Positions 1-7,586 of a stretch of 64,000 nt of DNA are shown in pieces. Origin of the DNA: Haladaptatus litoreus (lineage in GTDB: Archaea > Halobacteriota > Halobacteria > Halobacteriales > Haladaptataceae); assembly GCF_900156425.1 (NCBI RefSeq), contig NZ_FTNO01000005.1:310001-374000 (forward strand). The letters run 5' to 3'. The notes beneath the pieces are model-generated. The model was given only the letters and a program-made list of their open reading frames with translations. It ran no database searches and was not told where the DNA came from. The number at the start of each line of letters is the position of its first letter. Position 1 is the stretch's first letter. The translations under genes were made by a program, and so were the position numbers.

Positions 1-1664
1 GCGCTGCCGGGCACGATGCCGAGGACAATCGACCCGGCCGCCGCGAAGAGAATCGGTCCGAGCATGAACCACGTCGATTCGTCGCCGTTCCATCTACGGT
101 GTTCCCACGCGAGGCTGTCGTCGTGACCGTGTTCCGGTCGAATGTGCGCCTCGGCTTCGCTCCGGTCGATGGCTCCTTGACCCTCGTGGTCGGGTGCGTA
201 TCCGTGGTCGTCTCGCTCGATAGAGTCGTCGTCGGGGGAACGGCCGCCATCGGTGGCCGTTCCGGCAGTTGCGTCTGCTTCACCGTATCGGCCGCCCAGC
301 ACGTTTTCGACGACCGGTTTCGGGTCGGCCTTCCCGGGCGATTCAAAAAAGGCGGTGTAGATGACCGGCCAGAAGTACGCGATGTTGAGCACGCCCGAAA
401 CGAGCAGTGCGCCGGTGAACACCACGTCCCCGGCGGTAACGGTTCCGATGAGCAGGTAGTATTTGCTGACGAATCCTGCGACCAGCGGGATTCCGGCCAT
501 CCCCAACGCCGCGATGCCGAAGGCGGTCATCGTCAACGGCATTCGCTTGCCGATACCTGCCATGTTGCTGATGTCGTCGGTATGCGTCTCGACGTGGATA
601 GCTCCCGCACAGAAGAACAGCGTGAGTTTCATGAACGCGTGTGCGGGGATGTGGAGTAGACCGCCGACGAGCGACATCGGATTCAGCACCGCCAGTCCGA
701 GGACGATGTACGAAAGCTGACTCACCGTCGAAAAGGCGAGTCGGCGCTTCAAATTGTCTTGTCGGAGCGCGATGATGCTCGCGGTGACGAGCGTGAACGC
801 CGCGACGCTTGCCAACAACAAACCGAGGCCGAGGTCTGCGACCACGTCAGGCCCGTACACGTCGAGGATGACGCGGGCGATTCCGAAGACGCCGGATTTG
901 ACGACTGCAACGGCGTGCAGGAGTCCCGAAACCGGCGTCGGAGCGACCATCGCATCGGGAAGCCACGAGTGGAGCGGCATGAGCGCGGCCTTGACGCCGA
1001 ATCCGGTCATCAACAGCGCGAACGCGGCACGAGCGAACATCGGGTCGGCGTCCGCCAAGTCGGCGATTCCGCCGGGCGTGAACGTCGTCGTGCCGGTCAT
1101 CCAAAACACCAGCACCGCGCCAGCGAGTACCGCAACGCCACCGCCGAAGGTGTACGCGAGGTACTTTCTCCCGGCGGCGCGCGCCTCGTCGGTCTCGTCG
1201 TGCGCGACGAGGGGATAGGTCGCCACCGTGAGCAGTTCGTAGAAGACGAAAAGGACGAGCAGATTAGAAGCGAAAGCGACTCCCACTGCCGCGGAAACGC
1301 TGGCCGCGAACGCCGCGAAGTATCGCGTCTGGTCGTGTTCGTCTAAGCCGCGCATGTAACCGATGCTGTAGAAACTCGTCACCAACCACAGCAGACTCGC
1401 CAACAGGCCGAACAGGATGCCGAGAGCGTCGGCTTGTAAGGAAAACTGCACGCCCTGAACGAACGTTCCGAAGTCGGTGACGTACACGTTTCCGTCGAGG
1501 ACGCCCGGAACCATGCTCGCCACGATACCGAGGTTTGCGACGGCCGCGAGGATGGTCCAAAATTCTCGAACGTTCGGCCGTCCTCGCGAGGCGAGAATCG
1601 GAACGATAGCGATAGCCGATACCAACACTGCCGCAAACGGTCTGAGGGAATCTATTTCTGTCAT
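1..1664 (-). CDS. Mnh/Nuo-like proton-translocating antiporter subunit, 3' end cut by window
   Basis: Membrane subunit of a multisubunit cation/proton antiporter, of the NuoL/MnhA/MnhD (Proton_antipo_M) type. The minus-strand frame is open from the ATG at 1664 to the window edge, giving about 554 residues without a stop. It reads as many hydrophobic helices and carries the family core, for example an HSWLPDAM loop, a KSGVFGIAR helix and a VSQLSYI helix. Further on it has an acidic, His-containing hydrophilic stretch and then another helix. The ATG overlaps the stop of the upstream mnhD by 4 nt (ATGA), so it is the last visible gene of the operon. The true stop lies outside the window. Which of the three related proton-channel subunits it matches best cannot be told here. 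Confidence 0.85.
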   Translation of the reverse strand, partial: MTEIDSLRPFAAVLVSAIAIVPILASRGRPNVREFWTILAAVANLGIVASMVPGVLDGNVYVTDFGTFVQGVQFSLQADALGILFGLLASLLWLVTSFYSIGYMRGLDEHDQTRYFAAFAASVSAAVGVAFASNLLVLFVFYELLTVATYPLVAHDETDEARAAGRKYLAYTFGGGVAVLAGAVLVFWMTGTTTFTPGGIADLADADPMFARAAFALLMTGFGVKAALMPLHSWLPDAMVAPTPVSGLLHAVAVVKSGVFGIARVILDVYGPDVVADLGLGLLLASVAAFTLVTASIIALRQDNLKRRLAFSTVSQLSYIVLGLAVLNPMSLVGGLLHIPAHAFMKLTLFFCAGAIHVETHTDDISNMAGIGKRMPLTMTAFGIAALGMAGIPLVAGFVSKYYLLIGTVTAGDVVFTGALLVSGVLNIAYFWPVIYTAFFESPGKADPKPVVENVLGGRYGEADATAGTATDGGRSPDDDSIERDDHGYAPDHEGQGAIDRSEAEAHIRPEHGHDDSLAWEHRRWNGDESTWFMLGPILFAAAGSIVLGIVPGS

Positions 1665-3184
1665 GCGAGAAGGCGTTCAATCGTTGGTTCGAGGAGCTGT
1701 CCGTACTCGAAAGCACCGAGGCCGAGAACGATGGCCAGCACTGCCGCCGCCAGAATCGTCGCTCGCATCCCCGTCGAGACAGGTGCTAGTTCGGCATCGG
1801 TTCCGTGTCCATCCGCAACGACGCTTGCGGCCATCTCGGTTTCCGCGGTTTCGACTGCTTCGGACGGTTTTGCGGGTTCACGGAAGTACATCCGCTCGAC
1901 AATCCGGATAAAGTAGGCGAGCGTGAGAAGCGTACTCGCGAGGATAACGACCGCGAGCGGCCACGCTTCCGCTTCGACTGCACCCACCGCGATGTACCAC
2001 TTCCCGACGAATCCGACTGCCGGGGGAACGCCCACCATCGCGAGCGCGAGGACGCCGAACACCGCCGCGCCGATTGACGAGCGCTCGGCGAGTCCTTCGT
2101 AACCGTCGATGGTGCGGTCACCGGTCGAGTTTGCGACCAGGCCGGTCGTCAGGAACAAGCCACCTTTCATGATGGCGTGGCCGACGAGGTGAATCATCGC
2201 ACCCGTCAGCGCGGAGACGTTGGCGACTGCGATAGCACCAACGACGAGGCCGAACTGCGAAACCGACGAGTACGCGAGCATCCGTTTGATTTCGGTCTGC
2301 GTGACCGCGAGAACGCTTCCGAGGATGATGCTCACCACGGCACCCACCACGAGGACGGTGCGAGCGAACGAATTAGCGGCCAAGAAGTCCACGGTGAAAA
2401 CCGAGAGGACGATGCGCATCAGCGCGTAGGCCGCGACGGTCGAGACGAGCGCGGAGATGTACGCACTCACCGAATCCGGTGCCCCGGCGTACGCCTCCGG
2501 TTGCCACGTGTGAACTGGGAAGACAGCCACCTTGACGAAGAGGCCAGCGACGAGGAGTCCGAAGGACGCCTGCACGAGCGTTGACGTGTACCCCTCCACC
2601 GCGAGTTGCTGTGAGAGGTCGGCCATGTTGAGCGTTCCCGTGGCGACGTAGGCGTAGCCGATTCCCAACAGGAACAGCGACGCGCCGACGGTTCCGACGA
2701 GCAGATACTTCAACGCCGCGAGCGCGGAGCGTCCGCCCCTGCCGCTTGCGACCAGCGCGTATGCCGCCAGCCCCGTGATTTCGAGGAAGACGTACATGTT
2801 GAAGATGTCGCCAGTGATGCTCATACCGGTCAGTCCGGCGACGAGGAGCAGGTACGTCGCGTAAAACGAGTTTGAACGCGGGCCCGCAACGCGTGCATAG
2901 CCAAGGACACCGAGTGCGACCACCGCGATGAGCACGACCATCGTCGCGGAAAGTCCGTCGATGACGAGTTCGATGCCGTAGGGTGCGGTGAACCCACCAA
3001 CGACGTACTGGACTGGCTGTTCGCCGAACGCCCGAATCGCAATCATTCCCGCGGCACCGAGTTGCGCGAGCGACGCGAGCACTGCAATCGGCCACCCGGA
3101 TTCCGACCGGACGAGTCCGGCGAGGAACACCATAATCGACCCGAAGATGGGGAGCGCGACCAGCAAGGGAGCGAGGTCATTCAT
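1661..3184 (-). CDS. mnhD: Cation/proton antiporter subunit D
   Basis: 507-residue polytopic protein of the MnhD/NuoN proton-channel family, a membrane subunit of the Mrp-type antiporter that exchanges cytoplasmic Na+ (or K+) for protons. Family signatures are visible: HTWQPEAYAGAPDSVSAYIS in the central helices, MLAYSSVSQFG, and a HLVGHAIMKGGLF helix with conserved His and Lys. Full length for the family. It overlaps mnhC by 8 nt and the next proton-channel subunit by 4 nt, so translation is probably coupled. Confidence 0.93.
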   Translation of the reverse strand: MNDLAPLLVALPIFGSIMVFLAGLVRSESGWPIAVLASLAQLGAAGMIAIRAFGEQPVQYVVGGFTAPYGIELVIDGLSATMVVLIAVVALGVLGYARVAGPRSNSFYATYLLLVAGLTGMSITGDIFNMYVFLEITGLAAYALVASGRGGRSALAALKYLLVGTVGASLFLLGIGYAYVATGTLNMADLSQQLAVEGYTSTLVQASFGLLVAGLFVKVAVFPVHTWQPEAYAGAPDSVSAYISALVSTVAAYALMRIVLSVFTVDFLAANSFARTVLVVGAVVSIILGSVLAVTQTEIKRMLAYSSVSQFGLVVGAIAVANVSALTGAMIHLVGHAIMKGGLFLTTGLVANSTGDRTIDGYEGLAERSSIGAAVFGVLALAMVGVPPAVGFVGKWYIAVGAVEAEAWPLAVVILASTLLTLAYFIRIVERMYFREPAKPSEAVETAETEMAASVVADGHGTDAELAPVSTGMRATILAAAVLAIVLGLGAFEYGQLLEPTIERLLA

Positions 3185-3533
3185 CGGTGGTCACCTTCTG
3201 GATAGCCTCCTCGTTCAGCGTTCCGTACTCGTTGTAGATGCGGACGATGAGGCCGAGTGCGACCGCGGTGAGACTCACGCCGACAACAATGGCCGTGAGT
3301 ATCAGCACGTGTGGAAGCGGGCTGACGTGCGGTTCCGGGGCGGTCAGCAGTGGGGGACTTCCTCCCTCGACGAACGCGGTGACGATGAAGAAGAGGAAAA
3401 TCCCCGTCTGGAAGATGTTCATACCGATGACTTTCTTCACGAGGTTCTGATTTCCTATCATCATGTACGTGCCAACACCTAGCAGAGAGAACGCGACGAG
3501 GTAGTAGATTCGAGACGCGAGTAGGTCTATCAT
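3177..3533 (-). CDS. mnhC: Cation/proton antiporter subunit C
   Basis: 118-residue MnhC/NuoK-like membrane subunit with three hydrophobic helices. It has the typical GxxLIxxxNLVKKVIGMN-like motif and a PLPHVLILTAIVVG helix that marks MnhC. Full length. It overlaps mnhB (4 nt) upstream and mnhD (8 nt) downstream within the antiporter operon. Confidence 0.93.
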   Translation of the reverse strand: MIDLLASRIYYLVAFSLLGVGTYMMIGNQNLVKKVIGMNIFQTGIFLFFIVTAFVEGGSPPLLTAPEPHVSPLPHVLILTAIVVGVSLTAVALGLIVRIYNEYGTLNEEAIQKVTTDE

Positions 3534-4018
3534 GCAGTCTCACCTCCGCTGTTCCGCATTCCGGCCGCGATGGCGAAAAAGAGGCCGGTGACGATGCTGG
3601 AAACGATGAGGCCGATGGCTAACTCCACGAACTCGATTCCGTATTTCGACGCGTGGTGGATACCGTAGACGGAGTACTCCAAGAATCCGCCGCCGAGTAT
3701 CACCGAACCGACGCCAGTCAGCAAGAAGGCAAGAACGCCGATGCTGATGAGTGCGACCGGAAGCTTCGGGCCGACCCAGTCGCGCGTCGTTTCGATGCCG
3801 AACGCAATACCGAGCATGAGGATGACGGTGCCGACGATGACGCCGCCTTGGAAGCCGCCGCCCGACGTGTCGGCACCGTGGAACATGATGAACAGTCCGA
3901 ACGTGAACACGAACGGCGTGATGACTCGGACAGTCGCCATGATGATGGGACTCTCGACGTAGGGTATCCGTGAGTCGTTCACCGCGGCCTCGTTACCCTC
4001 GTTTGTGTCTTCGTTCAT
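3530..4018 (-). CDS. mnhB: Cation/proton antiporter subunit B
   Basis: 162-residue MnhB-domain membrane protein. The signature is the helix pair around FMMFHGADTSGGGFQGG-type sequence (here IMFHGADTSGGGFQGG), which is strongly conserved in MnhB. Four hydrophobic segments follow a short acidic N-terminus. It overlaps its neighbours by 4 nt on each side. Role: membrane subunit of the Mrp antiporter. Confidence 0.93.
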   Translation of the reverse strand: MNEDTNEGNEAAVNDSRIPYVESPIIMATVRVITPFVFTFGLFIMFHGADTSGGGFQGGVIVGTVILMLGIAFGIETTRDWVGPKLPVALISIGVLAFLLTGVGSVILGGGFLEYSVYGIHHASKYGIEFVELAIGLIVSSIVTGLFFAIAAGMRNSGGETA

Positions 4019-4548
4019 TCGAACGCCTCCTTGTGGAGAACCAGCAACAGCCCAACGCCTGCCGAATAGACGACGACGGCCTCACCGAGCGTATCGAACC
4101 CACGATAGGACGCGAGGACGGCGGTCACAGCGTTTTTCACTTCCGTTTCCTCGTATGCATTTTCGAGATAGTACTCCGTTACCTCGTCGGTGGCGACCGC
4201 CGAGTCGGCGGCGCCAACCGGCGGAAGCGCGAACAGCGTCGTCGAAAGCACCGCGACGAGCGCGACCGCGACCCCCAACGCACGGAAATCGATGTTTTCG
4301 AGGGTCTGATTGTCCGTCGGTCGAACCGTCTTTGCGATGGTCAGCAGGAACAACACGGTCATCACTCCGGCACCGACTGCGGCCTCCGTGAGGCCCACGT
4401 CGGGCGCTCTGAGGAACACCCAGACGATTGCGATGCCGAGGCTGTACGCGCTGAACGCGATAATCGAACCGAGAACGTCCCGAAGGAGCGCCGTCGCGAG
4501 CGCACAGGAGAGGACGAACACCAGTAGTGCGATTTCTATCGCGCTCAT
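4015..4548 (-). CDS. MbhD/DUF4040-type antiporter subunit (MnhA C-terminal equivalent)
   Basis: 177-residue membrane protein. The N-terminal about 90 residues match the MbhD/DUF4040 unit that forms the C-terminal part of bacterial MnhA (LRDVLGSIIAFSAYSLG and DVGLTEAAVGAG are diagnostic). A further helix and an acidic loop follow, ending in YRGFDTLGEAVVVYSAGVG, which resembles the N-terminal segment of bacterial MnhB/MbhE. Haloarchaea commonly split MnhA and MnhB this way. It overlaps mnhG and mnhB by 4 nt each. Confidence 0.88.
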   Translation of the reverse strand: MSAIEIALLVFVLSCALATALLRDVLGSIIAFSAYSLGIAIVWVFLRAPDVGLTEAAVGAGVMTVLFLLTIAKTVRPTDNQTLENIDFRALGVAVALVAVLSTTLFALPPVGAADSAVATDEVTEYYLENAYEETEVKNAVTAVLASYRGFDTLGEAVVVYSAGVGLLLVLHKEAFE

Positions 4549-4859
4549 GATTCGTCCTCATCTACGGTCCACGGTTCGATACCCTGTTCGGTTGCGGCAC
4601 GAGTGATGGCGTGTGCGGCGGTTGGATTCGTGATGAACATGAACAACAGGAGCAAGACGACCTTCACGGTCGAGAGGTCGATGCCGAACGAAATTGCGAC
4701 CGCCGTGAGCGTCAACATAGCGCCAAGCGTCTCGCTCTTCGACGTGCTGTGGGCACGCGTGTAGAGGTCTGGAAGTCGAACCAGTCCGATGACGGCGACG
4801 ACGGCGAAGAAGACGCCGCCAGCGGCGAGCACGAGCACCGCGATTTCCCGTGGCGTCAT
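4545..4859 (-). CDS. mnhG: Cation/proton antiporter subunit G
   Basis: 104-residue MnhG/PhaG subunit: three hydrophobic helices with the conserved GLVRLPDLYTRAHSTSKSET motif after the first, and a C-terminal helix ending in FITNPTAAHAI. The start is the ATG whose last base is shared with the stop of mnhF (TGATG). A much longer upstream open frame exists but runs through mnhF in another frame and is not coding. Confidence 0.92.
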   Translation of the reverse strand: MTPREIAVLVLAAGGVFFAVVAVIGLVRLPDLYTRAHSTSKSETLGAMLTLTAVAISFGIDLSTVKVVLLLLFMFITNPTAAHAITRAATEQGIEPWTVDEDES

Positions 4860-5134
4860 CACAGGACACCTCCGCGTTCGACGGTGAACTTCGAGATGGC
4901 GATGCTCAACAGGAAGTTGAGCAGTGCGTACACGAGCGCGATGTCGAGCGCACCGGGTTCGCCGATAGCCGCCGCCAACAGCGCGATGACGATGACGACG
5001 TTCGAACCGATGACGTTGATGGCGATGACGCGGTCGGGCATCGTCGGGCCGCTGATGATGCGGTAGACGCCGACCAAGGAGGTGAGGACGAATCCCGCGG
5101 CGGCCGTCAACAGAATATCGTTGATGAGCGTCAT
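4859..5134 (-). CDS. mnhF: Cation/proton antiporter subunit F
   Basis: 91-residue MnhF/PhaF subunit with three hydrophobic helices and the family motif YRIISGPTMPDRVIAINVIG. It overlaps mnhE by 4 nt and touches mnhG by one base. Part of the Mrp antiporter membrane complex. Confidence 0.93.
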   Translation of the reverse strand: MTLINDILLTAAAGFVLTSLVGVYRIISGPTMPDRVIAINVIGSNVVIVIALLAAAIGEPGALDIALVYALLNFLLSIAISKFTVERGGVL

Positions 5135-6183
5135 CGAGTATCCTCCTCGTCCCTGTCCATTCGCTCAACCGGACTCGGAATGCGTGCGGCCGAGAGTCCG
5201 TAGAAAACGAATCGAACCGCTCGTTCGAGGGAACCGTCGAACAAATCCTCGCGTGAGCTACCGGTGAGCGTGTGGACGGTGAAATGTCGTCGAGAAACGT
5301 CCACCGTGAGGGTACCCGGAGTGAGGGTGATGCTGTTTGCGAGCGTCGTCACTGGCAGTTCAGACCACACGGCGGCGTCGAACTCCACCATTTTCGGGTC
5401 GATTGGAAGGTCGGGGTGGAGAACGACCCGAGCGATTTCGACGTTTGCTTTCACGATTTGCCACAGCAGATACGGGATGTACAGTGCGAACCGTCCAAGC
5501 CGTTTAATTGTCCGGATGGGGTGAACCGGGGTCGTAAGCGAGATGCCCCAAAGTGACACCGCGACGATACTGGCGGTGATTGCGCCCGTCGCGAGTTCGA
5601 ACGGCGCAAGGGAACCTGCGAGCAGCAGGTAGAACAGATACGAGACGCTGAACAGAGAAAAGAACTGTGCGAGCGTCCCGCGTTTTACCAGCAGTGGACT
5701 CCGTCGTTCTCGCTGGACTGGTGCCTCTTCGACGGAGAGACCCGTCCTGCGGACTTCAGCCTCCAACGGTGGCAGGAGCGGCGCTGTTCCAATCGGATTG
5801 AACCCGGGGTCGAACACCGCACAGTCGAGGTCGTGGTCACGAGCGTACCGGACGAAAACATCGGCGTAATCTGCAGGGCTGAACAGGTATTCGCGGGCGC
5901 CGACCATCGTGGTTTCGAGGGTCACGTCGTCGGCATTGTCGCCGAGGTCTTCTTCGGCCCAAACGGCCACTCGGTCGAGAAGCGTGTGAGCCGTCTCCGT
6001 TTCCTTCGTCTCCGAATCGTACGTGAGTCGCTCCGAGAGTGGATAGACGAAGTGGATTGTTGCCGATGAACCGGTTTCGGTGGCACGTTCGAGAGCTTCC
6101 TGAACGACATACGCAACCGTGTTCCGGAGGGTTCTCGACTCTGAAACCGGGACCAGTAGCCGTGAACTGGTCAGCGTGACCAC
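5131..6183 (-). CDS. mnhE: Cation/proton antiporter subunit E with N-terminal stress-protein-like domain
   Basis: About 350 residues from a GTG at 6183. The C-terminal part, roughly residues 190-340, is MnhE: hydrophobic helices, then an LPYLLWQIVKANVEIARVVL segment and a LANSITLTPGT motif. The N-terminal part (RLLVPVSES..., then an alternating alpha/beta pattern) resembles a universal-stress-protein fold, as in other haloarchaeal MnhE proteins. An in-frame ATG at 6300 would add 39 residues, but these are basic and unlike haloarchaeal protein. A TATA-like CTTTAAAC at 6258-6265 lies inside that extension and suits a start further downstream. First gene of the operon. Confidence 0.87.
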   Translation of the reverse strand: MVTLTSSRLLVPVSESRTLRNTVAYVVQEALERATETGSSATIHFVYPLSERLTYDSETKETETAHTLLDRVAVWAEEDLGDNADDVTLETTMVGAREYLFSPADYADVFVRYARDHDLDCAVFDPGFNPIGTAPLLPPLEAEVRRTGLSVEEAPVQRERRSPLLVKRGTLAQFFSLFSVSYLFYLLLAGSLAPFELATGAITASIVAVSLWGISLTTPVHPIRTIKRLGRFALYIPYLLWQIVKANVEIARVVLHPDLPIDPKMVEFDAAVWSELPVTTLANSITLTPGTLTVDVSRRHFTVHTLTGSSREDLFDGSLERAVRFVFYGLSAARIPSPVERMDRDEEDTR

Positions 6184-6457
6184 CTCGATAGAGGCGGGGT
6201 TGCTGTTCGAACGAGAGTAGGTGACATCGATGCTTCGCGTAACGTTTTGACCACACAGTTTAAAGGGTTTCTTTATCGAGTCAGTTTCGCCAATTCTCAT
6301 CTGATAATCTGCGACCTAGTCAAAAAATCACCCCATAATTCGACGCAACGTGTGTAGAACGGACGGTATATTCCTACTTACGCGAGAGTAGAAGTCAACA
6401 GTTCGACATCCAATCGTCGGCCAGTGCAGTCCGGGTTGTACGGACTCTCGTATTCAA

Positions 6458-6472
6458 CAGGCATATATTCCA
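6458..6472 (+). promoter_or_regulatory. TATA-like box for the Lrp gene
   Basis: An AT-rich GCATATATTC is centred about 26 nt before the ATG at 6492, the spacing expected of a leaderless haloarchaeal promoter. It lies in the 190-nt divergent region between the antiporter operon and the Lrp/TrkA/permease genes. Confidence 0.5.
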
Positions 6473-6491
6473 CGGATTCGAGAACAGGTAC

Positions 6492-6953
6492 ATGACACTC
6501 GAAGGAATTGACGAGTTAGACCAAACGATTCTTTATATGCTCCAGCGCGACGCGCGGAAAACGACCTCCAACGATATCGCCGAAGCCGCAGGCGTTTCTG
6601 CAAGCACAGTCCGGAACCGTATCGAGCGATTGGAGGAAAACGGGATTCTTCAGGGGTACGATGCTGATGTGAACTACGAACAAGCGGGCTACCAACTCTA
6701 CACACTCATCATCTGTAGCGCGTCCGTCCGTAATCGGGAGGAACTCGCCGAAGCCGCACTCAACGTTCCCGGCGTCGTTCGCGTGACGGAAGTAATGACC
6801 GGGGAGAACAACGTCCACGTCAGCGTCGTCGGGAACGATAGCGACGATTTGAGTCGTATCGGACGCGAACTCGACGAACTCGGCTTGGAGGTGGTGGACG
6901 AAGACCTCATCAGAAACGAGTACACCTGTCCGTCGGATGACTTCAAATGCTGA
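6492..6953 (+). CDS. Lrp/AsnC-family transcriptional regulator
   Basis: 153 residues. An N-terminal winged HTH (about 1-60: IDELDQTILYMLQRDARKT, then an AAGVSASTVRNRIERLEENG recognition helix) is followed by a RAM/Lrp ligand-binding domain (about 65-140), which usually binds amino acids. It precedes a TrkA-N protein and an amino-acid permease on the same strand, so control of amino-acid transport is the natural inference. An AT-rich box 26 nt upstream supports this start. Confidence 0.92.
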   Translation: MTLEGIDELDQTILYMLQRDARKTTSNDIAEAAGVSASTVRNRIERLEENGILQGYDADVNYEQAGYQLYTLIICSASVRNREELAEAALNVPGVVRVTEVMTGENNVHVSVVGNDSDDLSRIGRELDELGLEVVDEDLIRNEYTCPSDDFKC

Positions 6954-7087
6954 AGAGGACATAATAGTAAATTTTGCCCGTATTTTTCCGATAGGCGCAG
7001 AAAATAAGCTACATTTATATTCGTTCATCTCTCAAAAGAGTTCAAGGTGCTTCTCGTAGCCGAGCGAGAACAATAGAGAACTATACC

Positions 7088-7519
7088 ATGAGTCAGTCAC
7101 AGAAGGATTCGATTAACGACACACGACAGACAGACAGTCCCGACGCGTGCATCGTCGGCGGTGACCACGTCGGCCGCGACGTTGCGACCAAACTCGTCGA
7201 CAAAGGAGTGTCGGTTACGCTGGTGGATTCGATGCCACCGAGCGACCCACCCCCTGAACTGACGGTTCATCACGTCACATCGCTCGATGCGACCGAACTC
7301 CGTCACATGGACGTCCACGAAGAAACGACAATTTTGGCGATTAGTCCGAAAGACAGCGCAAATCTGTTGATAGCGCAACTGGCCCGGACGAAGTTCGGCG
7401 TCAACCGGGTCATCGCACGAGTGAACGACCCACAACGTGTGAGCGCATTCGAAGACCTCGACATCGAGGCAATCGACGCCACGGCCGCTCTTAGCCACGT
7501 GATTACGGAGCGATGGTAA
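7088..7519 (+). CDS. TrkA-N (RCK-type) NAD-binding domain protein
   Basis: 143-residue single RCK/TrkA-N domain (Rossmann fold) without the C-terminal TrkA-C domain. The glycine motif is altered: GGDHVG stands where GxGxxG is expected, so the second Gly is Asp. The distal part (ILAISPKDSANLLIAQLARTKFGVNRVIARVNDP) is typical of TrkA-N. It sits 67 nt before a permease gene and probably acts as its regulatory subunit rather than for a K+ channel; that is inference from position. A TATA-like CATTTATATT lies at about 7011-7020. Confidence 0.85.
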   Translation: MSQSQKDSINDTRQTDSPDACIVGGDHVGRDVATKLVDKGVSVTLVDSMPPSDPPPELTVHHVTSLDATELRHMDVHEETTILAISPKDSANLLIAQLARTKFGVNRVIARVNDPQRVSAFEDLDIEAIDATAALSHVITERW

Positions 7520-7586
7520 TGTCCACAATCGCAGTACAAGAGCCACCACAAGTTGTTACGCTCGATAACAGGAAGGGATTTCATAT

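Noticed and set aside
2041-2100. Short GC palindromes such as CGAGCGCTCG
   Set aside because: Palindromes of 8-12 bp are expected by chance in a 64-kb GC-rich sequence; only arms of 10 bp or more were kept.
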